A stretch of DNA of 64,000 nt from Paraphysomonas bandaiensis (taxonomy: Eukaryota; Chrysophyceae), in assembly GCA_965644295.1 (NCBI GenBank), contig CBFFRP010000219.1:1-64000 (forward strand), in the 5' to 3' direction. Position numbers and translations under genes: made by a program. The notes under the pieces are model-generated. The model was given only the letters and a program-made list of their open reading frames with translations. It was not told the origin of the DNA and ran no database searches. Positions 32,101-44,195 of this stretch are shown one piece after another (positions within the stretch are counted from its first letter, which is position 1; each line of letters opens with the position of its first letter).

Positions 32101-34434
32101 ACGGAGCGGACTACATTTTAGGAAAGATGTCTGTACCATCGTCTCCGACCCAGCTGTCCCCTCCCACCAGCTCCCAGCAACATTCGTCATCTGGGCGCTT
32201 GCGCTCAACCAGTGCCGGGGATGGAAATCCCCGCATTCCATTGCGATCTCCCTCTCCTCCAATAGCTGGACTCCGAACCCGTGCCCATACTTCGGGGAAT
32301 ATTCTTGCTGATACCAGATACTCTAGCCATGCTTCAACATCCAATATTCAGCGCATTCATCGGGGGAGACTACCCCGTCGTCATATGCATGACGAAGGTA
32401 TTACTGTTGTGTCCGACAAATCATCTGCAACTTCTCATCTGGGCGCTGGAGATCAGGAGAGTACGTTGCAGCACTCACAGAGTGCAGTGGCTCTGCGTGA
32501 AAAGTATGCACAGGAAATGCATCGTGGTGCTGCGGCATTAAACTCCACTGCTACAGAGAGGAAACTTTTACGTGTCATTCGGAACGAGAAGATACGTATG
32601 AATAGTGCAGTTAAAATTCAAGCTGTTGTCCGCGGTTATTTGGCTCGTGCAAAGGTGAAGATTCGTATTGCTCTCAGGCGCCGTGAGATAGCACTTGAGC
32701 AGGACGAGGGCACATGTCATCAAGCCGAAGTTGATCTCTTGAATCTCTACGCTCAAGCTCTAAGTCTGGCATTCGATGTGAGTCGACAACAGGAGGCTCT
32801 GGTCCAAACCTCGTTCTTATCCCAAAGATCCCCCGATGTTAGAAACCAGCTAGCTGGGGAGTCCGTTAAAGACATGAACTCTAAAGAACACGAGATTCAA
32901 CAGATGCGGAATGAATTAGTGCAGATGCATGAGAACCAGTTGAAAGAACACCAAAAGCAACTAACTGGGGTCCTCGAAAGAGAATTGAAAGGCCTTGGAA
33001 AGGAAGTGACCTCTGCTGTCATCACTGCAGTAAAACGTTCGTCTTCCGAGGAAGACCCAGAGATTGTGGACGATGAAGGTGCTTATGCGGACAACCCACA
33101 AATCGATGTTCCTTCCGTGGATGTAATGAAGAACATGTACCTTGAGGTGTGGGGAAACTGCACGTTTGAACCAACTGAAACAGTATCCATCGTGGCCTCT
33201 GCCACGACTGAGTTCGCCGTGCTGGATGCGACCGTAGATAAGGAACTTCTGCCGGCTGTATACACCCAGCATGCGGCGGATACATTCAGCGACATTCACA
33301 CTGCCATATTTACTAAGTCAGTTGCAGAAGATGATTTGTTTTACATTCTAAAGATTCGGCTAAGCAATAACAGTTCCAAGCCGCGTAAGCTTAAGTTTCC
33401 TTGCGCCAAAATATCGGAGATCTGTGAGACGAGAAAGAATGCGAATGTGACATTGAATGAGCAAACGAAATTTACTATCGGCGCCACATCGTTGCGACTG
33501 GATGCATTAGGTGAATGTCTTTCGGGACTTTGGGACGCTCATGTTGCATGGGCGTCGCAGAAAATTCTCACCTCTGCATCCCTAATGGAAGTGCTACAGG
33601 AACTTACGCGCCTCTATCTATATGGTGAGCATGATTTAGGAGATACGAGTAATGTTGGATGGGTATCAGAGAGGTTTTCCCTGCTATCTGACTTGCGCTC
33701 TCTTATTGATCAAAGTCAACAGATGCGTGCTGAGTACGACACAACTGTCACTGCGTTAAAGTCGAAACTATGCGACTTGGTGCTACGTTGGGGAGTTTTC
33801 CCGTCACCGAACCAAAACCCTGTGCCTGATTGTTCACAGTTTGTCAGCGCCACCTCAAATAGCCTTATGGACCTCTCAGGGAAAGTAATGGAGCCTTTTC
33901 GTCAGTTCCTCACGCACTATGGCAGCGTTGAAGATAGCTATCGTAATTACTCTGTGTTTCGAGAAAATTTGCATCGTGCCTATGGTGGTCATGCTACTGT
34001 GCATCCTCTGTTACTTTCTCTGTACAGGAAGTTCACTCAAAGTATTCGAGTTGAAACCTCGTGCGGTGACCTTATACTTAGTGTGTTGATGCAGTTGGGA
34101 CACCAGTCTCTCGTAAAAGGATTCGCGCATGCAGACCTATATCCGTGGGACAGGTGGTTTAAACACAATGCTGACTGGACAGTCTTGTTTCGTGTAAGTT
34201 TTTAGATCATGGTAATCTTGATATTTTGAAATAATTTGTTTCTTCCAGGAGAACCAATCCATTGAAAATATTGATGCCGCTACGATATTGTCCAATACTA
34301 GTGAAGTTTTGGCCCTTGCGGAGGGTTACGCGTTCTCTGCTCCAAATGAAGAGCCTATTGAGAAGGATGGAGCTGACAGCCTGAGGGTGATCAGTGCACT
34401 TGAAAAGTTCATATCATCGTCTTTTTGCAATTAG
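29135..34434 (+). CDS. Large TPR / Tudor-like / IQ-motif protein
   Basis: Nine exons: 29135-29236, 29304-29506, 29565-29699, 29751-29823, 29893-30775, 30827-30973, 31037-31297, 31342-34193 and 34249-34434. The product is about 1,613 aa with consistent phases. The N-terminal 250 residues are helical with TPR-like periodicity (FDDAVNSAKLAVDV; ITYFNLATQLRNSDMTEASV). A Ser/Pro-rich linker follows. Two Tudor/chromo-like barrels lie near 700-750 (SDRVQVLSLNGMKYFTGYIE) and 795-850 (YVGQQVLMRFLHGNKWRLGT). An IQ calmodulin-binding motif lies near 1020 (AVKIQAVVRGYLARAKVK) and a coiled coil near 1120. The combination is not one I can name. A microtubule, ciliary or scaffold role is speculative. The 5' end is uncertain: ATG 29135 is the first in frame, but an upstream exon could replace it. 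Confidence 0.75.
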
Positions 34435-37390
34435 GTCCCTTTTCTGTACAACTATCAGATGCACGATGCCACAACGGTGTGGTAATACCTGTGATGATGG
34501 TTCCTACCTAGCCGATATATGTATATAGTGCTCAATGTATCTTGAGTATGTGGTGGTACCAACATCATGCCATTTAGTGCTATCCAGTAGCCAATAATTT
34601 TTTGTAGGTCTAAATTTTAATTTAGCGTGTGCACTTAAGTCCACATATTTTATTCGTTGCAACAGGATCAAGCGTGACGTCCTAAGTAGTTTGTGCCACT
34701 TCGATCTGTGATATTATAAGTTTCGTCAGCCGTGGCCTCGATATGACAATGCCAATTACAAAATAAGGGAATACTGCTAAAATCGTAGAGATATCTCTCA
34801 GGAAGCAACGTAGCACTGTACAGAAAGCGAGGTAGGGGTATTCAAAAGTCAAAAGGATTGCAACTATGCTTCAATTCTAAGGGATGCACAGATATTGCAG
34901 GCTGAAGATACATATTATAGTATTCCCAGAACATTGGTAGATTGAAAATGTATAAAATTTACCAAGTACCATTGAAGAGTGAAACTATAAATGCTAAAGT
35001 AAGGTGACGCATGTACAAATACTTACGTAGACAGTCGAGTCACAGTAAACGAAAATGTAGCAGCACAAGTTGAAACATAGAAGTAAAGTGAGTACTATAT
35101 TCAGTTTGACAACGTAGATAGTTTGAGAAGTCTTTCAATAAAACGTACGAATACACTTCTCATTAGGGAGGCAAAACAATATTCGAGGGAGACAACTCCC
35201 AGGGTACTCAGCCAGTTGAATTAGGTAGCAAAGAGGAAGCCATGCGAGGTATTCAGCCGGAGGCGATCTTGACGGCAATAGTAGTGTAGACTATGGCTAA
35301 AAGAGAGTGTAAGCGTATTAGGGTTTTTTATGATCATGATCCCGAAAATAGTTTGCCAACTCAAGGAAAGATTTTAAACCTCTCATAGTCTCGGGATTTG
35401 GGGAAGTTTAATACACTATTTAAGGCATTTTTTCCAGTTAACTGTAACCCATGGGCAGTCGGAGCCATTCGAAAATTCCCCAAAAGATAATAAAAAATGT
35501 CGTCCACTTCCTCAAAGTCTCTGAGATTTGAGCCTGCTGGTAATAACATGCTACTAATAAATCAAGAATTTTTATCGGTTTGTTAGACCCTGTACGCTCT
35601 GCAATCTATTTGGTGTTAGGTATATTGACCAACGTTCCCTCTATATATGTGCTTGTTCAAACCTCTAATATTAAAGAGAATTTTATTACAGACGTATATA
35701 TAGGACAGACTAATCTGCACCGAAAGAATTTTGCCAAAGAAATGTTTTTGAGGTAACTATAGAGCGCTTCGTTTGGCCGTTAGATATTAATAATGGGATG
35801 AAAGTTGTAATATTCGATTATAAGAAGAATCGGGGAGTGTAATATATAAGAGGCTCATCAACAGATAGATGCAAAATTATTAACAGACAGACAAGATACT
35901 TGTCGTTGAATATATGCGAACCCCCACAAGGGAGACTGCAACCGCAAAACATGCTTTTGGGGGCCAACCATGAGAATAAACCGTGGAAAGATACCAAACA
36001 GTGCCCTGGAATGGAAATCTATCTCTCAACACTGAGAATTCTGGTAGTCCTCCAAGACCGAAAGTAAGTAAGTTTTTTTCTGCTAAAAAGTTTTCATATT
36101 AATGATATTGAGGTGTACAAAATGAATTGTTTATAAGTGTAGTGTTATAAGAAAGTAGAATATTTCAGAAATGGGCTGCCTGCTTAAGTCAAGCATCCGG
36201 GCCTTACGGAACTCAAAATTCTACCTAATAAAAACGTGTATACACAAGTGACACTTTTAGCAGTGTCCGTTGGCTACGTTTGGGCAGAAGATTATCAGCT
36301 GACTCTATATATATATATTAGTTTTCCCGTACTTATTCCCCAGAACACCACGAAAAGGTGCGAGTCCAACTTTGTTGAGGAGGCCAATCATAATCATATA
36401 GGACTGATCACTCTACCCTTTTGAGGCTCATGGCTACGAAACACTTTTCCCCACTTAAAATAAGAACGCAGAGCTTTACACACAATTTATTTTCTGCTGA
36501 AATAACTTACTTTTATGCCAATGGCCTAATTTTTGAATAACAAATATAAATTGTCAATTAATTGGCGCCGATTCTGTAGTCAATTATAATTTAGATTATT
36601 ACTGGCGCTCCCAACAATTAATTAAATTACGTGTATTGCTATACATTAGTTGCCAATATAGCTTGCTCAACTGTTATTATATTCCAGAGACGATGAGTTC
36701 TGACACTTACGCGCCTATTGCTACTAATAAGACATTCACTACGACAATGAGTCATAATAAGTAGCGCTAATTACCAACGAGGAGCCATACACTTGAGGAA
36801 ATCAGTCATAACAATATTTGACCCACTGAATAATCTTTTAACCTCATTGGTTGTAGAGTGCAAGTGCTTCATGCTGCGGTATCAAGTTTGCTTGTTAAGG
36901 CGTGCTAACATTCTGGACTATTCACTCACCGTTATCATCATATTATTTTTGCTGAAGATGATGTGCATTGATAGAATCATATGTCACTAACCGTGAGTAC
37001 TAGAGTAAGTCTAAACAGAAAAGGCCTTTTATCAGGGAGAAATATCACAACGTGTTGTAACAGTTGGAATTAATCAACTACTCTGACACACAGAGGCATT
37101 TGGTACAATAAATATGGGCTACGTGATTTACCTTCTGTTCATCAATGCGTGTTTCTAGATAAAATATTTTGACAATAAATGCTGCAATACCGTTCTGTGA
37201 GCGAACTTTGTTATGACCACGGTTGCTTTATTTCTTTTTTCGGATATACTAGAAACCTAATATATTATTGCTAATCAGCTTAATATATGTAACAATATTT
37301 AAGACACCACAGATTATTAATATCTATATACATTGCAACTTTAGTGGCCCCCACGGCTATAAATGTACATCACAATACAACTCAACTACG
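34435..37390. other. Convergent intergenic region
   Basis: Nearly 3 kb between two 3' ends. AT-rich, with many short frames of no recognisable content. It includes the degenerate repeat-family copy at 36171-36742. Nothing else recognised. Confidence 0.55.
36171..36742 (+). mobile_element. Diverged copy of the foldback-element family
   Basis: 36171-36394 matches the foldback left arm in order and orientation (gctgcctgcttaagtcaagc, ccccagaacaccacgaaaag, gcgagtccaactttgttgag), with deletions. The outer terminus gacattcactac appears at 36731-36742 in the opposite orientation, as expected for a right end. The element therefore looks like a decayed, internally deleted member. Confidence 0.65.
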
Positions 37391-40247
37391 TTAGCGCCAC
37401 TCTGTACATGCGTAGTCCTCATTAATCTGAAAATGTGCACATAGTGCGATATGAGACGATGAAAAACTATCGTTAGGTAGCCAAGAATGAAATCTCTTTA
37501 GATTCTGAGCTGAGAATGGCACCCACTTTCCTCCCCATATACTCCTTGAATCAGTAGCTTCAGAAGCTAAAATTGCCGCAACTTTAGATTTCATTTGCTC
37601 TATACTTGCACGTGAGGCCAAAATTCCCGTCTTTCCTGGAAGAGGGAGTTCTTTGTGCCCTCTATCAAAAATATCTCGGAAACTCGGTGGGGGTACTCTC
37701 AAATACGGATCCGGGGTAGTCAGACTCTGGCTAGGGTCATCCCCGGATAATTTTGTCAACAGTGGAATAGAGAGAACTTTTGATGGCCGCAGAGATGCAC
37801 CGCTAAAAAATATATAATCCATACAACACACACCACGACTGCCTTTCGCATCCGGGTTGGACACAGTATACAATGGTTCACCCGCGAGTCCGTACGCCTC
37901 GTAAACACTTCGTAAATTTAAACTATGTATCTGGCGTCTATTGGGCTTGCCGACAGTTTCAATTACTTCTTTGAGATCTAGAATAACGTCATCATTCATA
38001 GTCCGGGCTCGAACTCCTCCAGCATTCAATAGCTTGCCATCGTCCCCCAGAATCGCACTTTTATTCGCCCCCAAATGGTGTGTTTTACTACTTTGCATTT
38101 CCCAGCTGCTCTCCTCGTTCATAGTGGTCAATGTTGCATCATTTAGATTTAAATCATTTAAAACATTATCGGCACTTGAAAAAGTGGTGCCTGCTAGATT
38201 AGTAGTGGACCCCTGAACTGTAGATTTGATTCCCGAAATGTCATCTGAGTAGGAATCAGTGTCAACCGCCGATGCGCCATCATCTCGACTCGCAGCACTT
38301 TCTTCACATTGAAATTTAAAGGTATCATCGTCATCATCCCAGGAAGGGTCATACTCTATAGAGTGATTATTGCTGCGACTCTGAGATTTACTCTCAGGCG
38401 ATGTTACAGATTTCGTAGGGTCTGCATGGGATTCATCAAACGACGTAGAAGCGTTCAACGTATTGCAATCAGGTTCGTCTTTTCTTCCTGCTTTATCCAG
38501 ATCATATACTGCTATTTTGTTGGACGCTGTGTCACTCACAGAAGCGGTGTATTCTCCGGTTTGTTCCATTATTACACTCTTCCTTAGTCTTTTTGTATTC
38601 CATATTTCCTCCTGAAGCTCCTGACTCATCTCCCCTTTTAGCCTGGGCCTCCAACCCTCCCTAGGGTTCGTGGACGCGGGCAGCACGCGAGCCTTGGAAA
38701 TTTGATAGTCAGGATGACCGTCCATGGTTCGTGGAGTAAGACACGTGAGAGGGTCGTTAATGTCTACTCGGGCAGCTTTCTGCAAAACACGTTAACGTAC
38801 ATAGCATTCCATATTGCATCATGCATATATCATTAAGTCGTATCACATTGATAGTACACATGCAAAGTACAAATAGAGATACATTTTACAGTTTCACAGC
38901 CTCTACCTGTACATTAAAATCAGAATGCTCCATCTCGGTGCACTCCCTTAGCTCCCTAACACCCGTCAAATCACGCAGCTTGTTGAGTGGGCCTTTCGAT
39001 GGCGCCTGTGGACACAGAATTAAAACACACTCAACACAAATTGATCACAGACGCTTAATTAACAGAAACTTTGAATTTCAATTATACTAAGCATAAACTA
39101 TAGAGGCACAAAAAACCGGACATACATTCGATGGGTTTTCGAGACAGATAGGAAACGAGGCTTCACTCCATTCGCCCTGCCCAACGGCGTTTACAGCTGC
39201 TACTCTGAATTCAAATGGCGTTTCAGCAGAGAGCCCGTGAATTAGAGCGCACCGAAGCTCCTGAGCAACTGTGGTACGTATACCCGCAGCATTTATGGTG
39301 GTTGTGTACCGTATGCTATCACCAGAATCAACCTTTTTGGAAAGGCAAAATCCCATATCCAGGTTTCCACCGGGGCGCCAGGATATAACGTACTGTAACA
39401 CAGGAGGATCTGCTTCCGTAACCGCTGCAGCTTCCCAGTAAACTTCCACTGATGCACGACTGAAGGGTTTCACCGTCGGTCGAGGGCACCTTTGTGGTAC
39501 ATGTGGCATTAGCTGTTTGCGGCCAGCCCGAAGAACATGATACGCGGCTGAATCTGGTTCATCGTGCATAGAAATACCAATTAAAACAGGCAAATGAAAA
39601 TTGCGATTTTCATATTCAATACATTTGGACAGATAGATAGCTTGGAGACAGCGAATGTCAAGGCCACCAGGAGTGTATTCGCCATCATAAAACATGGCAC
39701 AACAAACACAAATGGCCGAGTTGAGAAAATTCGGAATCCACGGCTGGAGAAATGCTATTATTCCAACATCATCAGTGATACATGATCTCCGCACATTTGC
39801 ACTTTCATGCTCCCCAGCTCGGTTAAATTCAACATTTATGGTTTTAAATAGCTGAAACAGCTCGCGCCGGTATGCAATGACGACACCTTCCGCATGGTCA
39901 TAAGTGGCGGAAGTGCGCTGTTTCCAGAGCGAATCATAACCAAGAAACATAAGCTGTGGTTGCCACCAGTCATTATAGTGATCGACATCCTGTAAGCATA
40001 TGATATCCGCGTCATAACTCTTGATTTCTTCTAACAAAGTCGTTTTGCGTGTGGTCCAAGTCTTAGTGGACGAGTAACGGATAGTGGTACATTTCCTATC
40101 TGCATAAATATGATACGATAACACCTTAAACCCCCCTGCTTCCTTTAACTTATGCGTATCGACCTCTACTGCCCCCCAATCAAGCCAACATCTGCCCTCC
40201 CAGTTAGAGGTGAACCGGTCCTCAGATAGGGGCCTCCTGAAACTCAT
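37391..40247 (-). CDS. CCR4/nocturnin-type EEP domain protein, probably catalytically dead, with FN3 insertion
   Basis: Three exons (40247-39126, 39005-38907, 38779-37391), introns of 120 and 127 nt, 869 aa. Residues about 40-250 match the first half of the CCR4/CNOT6 exonuclease fold: FKVLSYHIYAD, DADIICLQDVD, LGYDSLWKQR, INVEFNR, PVLIGISMHDEPDSAAYHVL. A fibronectin type III domain follows (about 265-375; ends FEFRVAAVNAVGQGEWSEAS), then a long acidic Ser-rich region. The second half of the EEP fold returns near the C terminus (CMDYIFFS; LPNDSFSSSHIALCAHFQI). Several catalytic positions are changed: YN to YH, LQE to LQD, the DxN pair to SxH, and SDH to SSH. Deadenylation activity is therefore unlikely; an RNA-binding or scaffold role is inferred. 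Confidence 0.8.
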
Positions 40248-41256
40248 CGCAGCCGTGCCTTTGGTTCAAGGTTACAGACGCGTCCACCTATCCATTCTAT
40301 TGGCTTATAGTGCCCGTGTGACAGGACGGAGGTGTGATGCTGCTCCATATGTCTGTATATGTATATATATGATGGCAGAGTGCAGGCCGTACACGGTATA
40401 CTATGGCAGTGCAGTATAACAGCCAGCAGGTAACGGTGACTCTCATACCTACAGCAGAGCACTGTATATACTGTTTACTACAGCGAAATCCCTTGTTTTT
40501 ATGAACAAAAATAAAGATCTCATCTGAAAAAGCCCCTTTTTTAGGGTTCCCCAACAGATCACATCATCTTCAATGTCCAGCATGGACGCTAGTGACAATA
40601 GCACGCTATGAAGGCATCTTTATATTATCTCGCAAAGAATACAAGGCTCCAAACATCAAGCTATAAACACTTGAGATTAGTGATCGAATTCTTACAACGA
40701 TTCATCGGCACGTCTATGAAATTTTCTAATACCAGTGTCTGATCTTGAACTTCAATATTGTTGGTTAGTTTAGTCTTTTCTCTACCGTAATATTCTAGAC
40801 ACTAGACAGTGTGAGTACACGTTTGTACTAGCTTCTATTATTGTATTATTAACTTTATAGTCCTACTGCTCGTTTTACTCATTGTAATATATATACACTC
40901 CGATGGATATTAGTGAGCACTGGAGCAATGCGTTAATACCTTACTTTACTACTAACACTACAGCAAAAACACTGTTTTGTCTGTTATGGGAAGTATATGC
41001 ACTCAAAATCATATTTCCAGTGATTACTAGCGCCCCATTGCAGTTACTGCAAGTGGAACATAAACGTCGTAGACATGAAATACGAAGTATGATAACTTTC
41101 TTTTATATTAAATGAAGAATATAGAAATAATTTGGACTATACAAACTTCAATACTGGATATAAATACTCATGACACATATATGCAACGTATTCACAGTAG
41201 TCAGTACAAACAATTGCAGCAAAAAGCTAGATCAGTACCTGGCAACTATAATATAA
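40248..41256. other. Intergenic, upstream of the EEP gene
   Basis: About 1 kb between two minus-strand genes. The first 250 bp is GTAC/TGTA-rich (gtatatgtatatatatgatg; acagcag near 40451). The rest is AT-rich without a supported ORF. Confidence 0.5.
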
Positions 41257-42437
41257 CTACTCATTGAGGTCTTTTATACTGATATACGGTTCACCAGGAC
41301 AGTCACTATGCACGTCATGGGAGGCTTCGACTTCTTCTGTTTTCGATCGCTTAATGATATCCGCACACCCAATCTCTGGGTCCTTCTCATTTTCTGTAAG
41401 ACCGAGTAAATCATCCAAATATGGAATTCTTTTAGGGGGTTTGGTTATATGTAGTGACTCTGCTTGGTGAGCGATATAAAATTTTCCAATCGACACAATA
41501 GCTAATAGGAACAGCCCAAATACATCGCTGCGGTGGTAGTAGTCTTGCCTCACATATATTCGCGGCATGCCCCCCATATCCGGCACGAACACGATATCCA
41601 GCATAGCTGCCATTGCAAGTACAGTGTATCCGCAGAGTTCAATAAGACATTCCACTATGTGATTCTCAGTGAAGTATGACATATCCAAAAGTCCCATACC
41701 AATGAATTCAATCACCTCAGTCGCGATCTGCTGTTTGTTATACAATAGCCAGGGATCGTGAGTGTCTAACAGTACCCAAGCGCACACATTCACAAACGGA
41801 GCGAAAGTGAGCATCGCCATACCGAGATGCTCCATTGCAGGGAGAGATTCGAATGCAGCGGTGTTAATTATCAACAACAACAGTCCTCCCACAGCTAGAC
41901 TCAATCCAACCAACCAAAAGAATATACTCCGAATATTACCGGGAAAGTACGAACCTAGTGGGTCGTCCCAATCATCAAATCCTTCAAACGTTGTGCACCC
42001 AGCAATGATGCCAAGGCCAACACCATCAATCAGCATCTACGACACAATGAAACAAAAAACAAAGTTGGGTACACATATACCAGTAATTTAAAAAGATACG
42101 AGCTGTACATAGCTGGCCGCTTATCAGAAAGTGCAACGGCTAGGCGGTCCACCACCTCTTTCATGTATGGCATTCCAATCATTTTGATAGAGAGGAATGG
42201 ACCAAAGTTAGATAATAGTGAAGCAGCAGTACTGCCGGTAAACACCCTGTCAGTGTTATTCAACACATATATGACTTCATCATTGCGAAGGAGGCTTCAT
42301 ATATACTATCAAAGCCACCGTCAGCAGAGTCTTATCTCCACTGCAGACAGGAGCGGTTGCGATACATACATATGGTTCACAGCATCCAGCACTACCATGA
42401 ATACCGGAATACCGTCGATAAATACACTGGCCGACAT
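41257..42437 (-). CDS. Polytopic membrane protein of unknown family
   Basis: Three exons (42437-42370, 42294-42081, 42036-41257), introns of 75 and 44 nt, 353 aa, phases consistent. The start is ATG at 42437 (MSASVFIDGIPVFMVVLDAV). Hydrophobic segments occur near residues 8-20, 92-108 (LMLIDGVGLGIIAGC), 128-152 (SIFFWLVGLSLAVGGLLLLI), 164-184, 227-247 and 266-285, separated by acidic loops. The C-terminal about 70 residues are hydrophilic and probably cytosolic. I do not recognise a conserved motif. Its start is 343 bp from the divergent SLC35C2-like gene, suggesting a shared promoter. Function not assigned. Confidence 0.7.
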
Positions 42438-42780
42438 TGTCCATGACAGCACTGAATGTGTGGTGAAAAACAATGGGTTTTTAGGACAATGGAGTTAGAA
42501 AATCCTCTTGCGGCTATAAAAGTGTCAACATTTTTGACATAATTCTTGTAGGAGAAGATGAGCATATCCATGTACCGTAGGCCCGGTACAGGACTCTGCT
42601 GCTGTAAGTGTACACCTACATACAGACTCCTGCTTTCACATTCCAGTTCAATGAAAAACACAACATCGGTCTAAGAGCATCACATACCCACTCCCAGCAA
42701 TCGTCATAGCCTGTCATGCAGTCATCTGTATCTAGCATCTCCTGAATGTTTTAGCCGATTAGGTATTTATTATTATAAGG
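42438..42780. other. Divergent promoter region, membrane protein / SLC35C2-like
   Basis: 343 bp between two start codons. It contains a ctgctgctgtaagtgtacac stretch near 42597, similar to words seen upstream of other genes. No ORF supported. Confidence 0.45.
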
Positions 42781-44195
42781 ATGGCAGAGTTCACGATATT
42801 ATGGGTGTACTTCGCCGTAAGTCTAGTTGCAACGATTGTATTATTTGTCCTGCAGTGGACACTTAAAGGCAGGCTCCCAAAGATGAACCTTATGGACGCT
42901 AGAAGGTTAGAGGATATTTTGGTGTTTATTCAGGTCGCGGCGTATACCTCTCGTTGGTATGTCCAGTATATCTGTACAATCCTATCATCACACCTTGTAA
43001 TTCCAATAGGTATTGCATAAGTGTATGTTTTACTATTTTCAATAAGGTATGTGAGTCAGTAATGTATTGTTTAATGCGCTAACTTCTGTTCCACTAGTGG
43101 TTTCTCAATGAGTACAACGGTGAGCACGCATATTTTGCGATTACATAACTGTATTTCATCAAACTATAGGTGGATTCAAATTCCCTATAATATACACATC
43201 CATCCATATGTGCATGCAGTTCTGTATTACTCGGGTGTGGACTTGTGTAGACTCAAGTGCGAATGTCGAATCCATGTCATGGCGGCAGTATATGACTGTC
43301 GCGGCTCCCATAGGCATTTCAACTGCACTTGACGTTATGCTCTCCAACTTCTCGCTGCTGTATATCACTCTTACGCTTTATACGATCATTAAAGGTACCG
43401 TTCTTATATGGGTTTTCCTTTGGGGCGTGCTATTTAATATAGAGAAATTTAAGGCCTCGACTTTTTGTGCTGTACTAGGCATAGTAGGAGGCATTGGACT
43501 AGCTGTGGCTGCAAGTACTGATGTATCAATAGTTGGTGTACTCATGGTTCTTGGTGCGGCAGCAGCAGGTGGAGTGCGTTGGGCACTTGTACAGAAGCTG
43601 ATGGCAGTTGATGATCACTCTCGGGACGTGTTTGTGTCTATCCATCGGTTTTCTCCTGCAAGCGCACTGACAATAACACCCATCGCCATTATCACTGAGC
43701 TTGTCCCATTTTTTCAATCAGAATTTTATGCCTCTTCTTCACCTGCGGGATTAACTGCTACAATGACTCTAATTTCTGTTGGAGGAGGAATAGCCTTTCT
43801 CCTCATTACAACAGAGGTTCACCTTGTCAACCTCACCTCATCACTCACAATGGGGGTGCTAGGACAGGTCAAGGAACTGCTACAGATTCTTCTTAGCATG
43901 ATGATATTTCGTGATCATGTGAATGCTCTAAATGCTACAGGGATAGTTATTGCAATGATTGCTGTTGCGATATATAAGCGAATTAAGTATGCTGAAAAAG
44001 ATAGCCTATCCGCACCTGAGTATTCTGCATTAAGCCAGGTATGTATACACTTTTTCTTCCCTCGTTTTTTAAAGTTTTTTTTTTAAAAATCTATAGGTGG
44101 AATTGGAATTAAAAGCATTTGACGATACACTAGATGATTCATTAGATGTTATTACAGATGGATGCTTTGATATGGACGACGATATCAGAATATAG
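42781..44195 (+). CDS. Nucleotide-sugar / triose-phosphate-type transporter, SLC35C2-like
   Basis: Four exons (42781-42960, 43098-43119, 43170-44038, 44097-44195), 389 aa. The family signature is split by introns: WFLNEYNGGFKFPIIYTSIH. Next come the conserved core APIGISTALDVMLSNFSLLY and ITLTLYTIIKGTV, then AAAAGGVRWALVQKLM and LTSSLTMGVLGQVKELLQIL, all typical of the SLC35C2 branch of the TPT/drug-metabolite transporter superfamily. About ten membrane helices. The N terminus has an extra hydrophobic helix (ILWVYFAVSLVATIVLFVL). The first donor (gtccag) is weak, so the exact junction after YTSRW may differ by a few residues. The tail is acidic. Expected in the Golgi; the mammalian relative influences fucosylation, substrate here unknown. 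Confidence 0.85.

Noticed and set aside
35361-35549. 62-codon minus-strand ORF in the convergent gap.
   Set aside because: No domain or splice partner recognised; too short to support as a gene.
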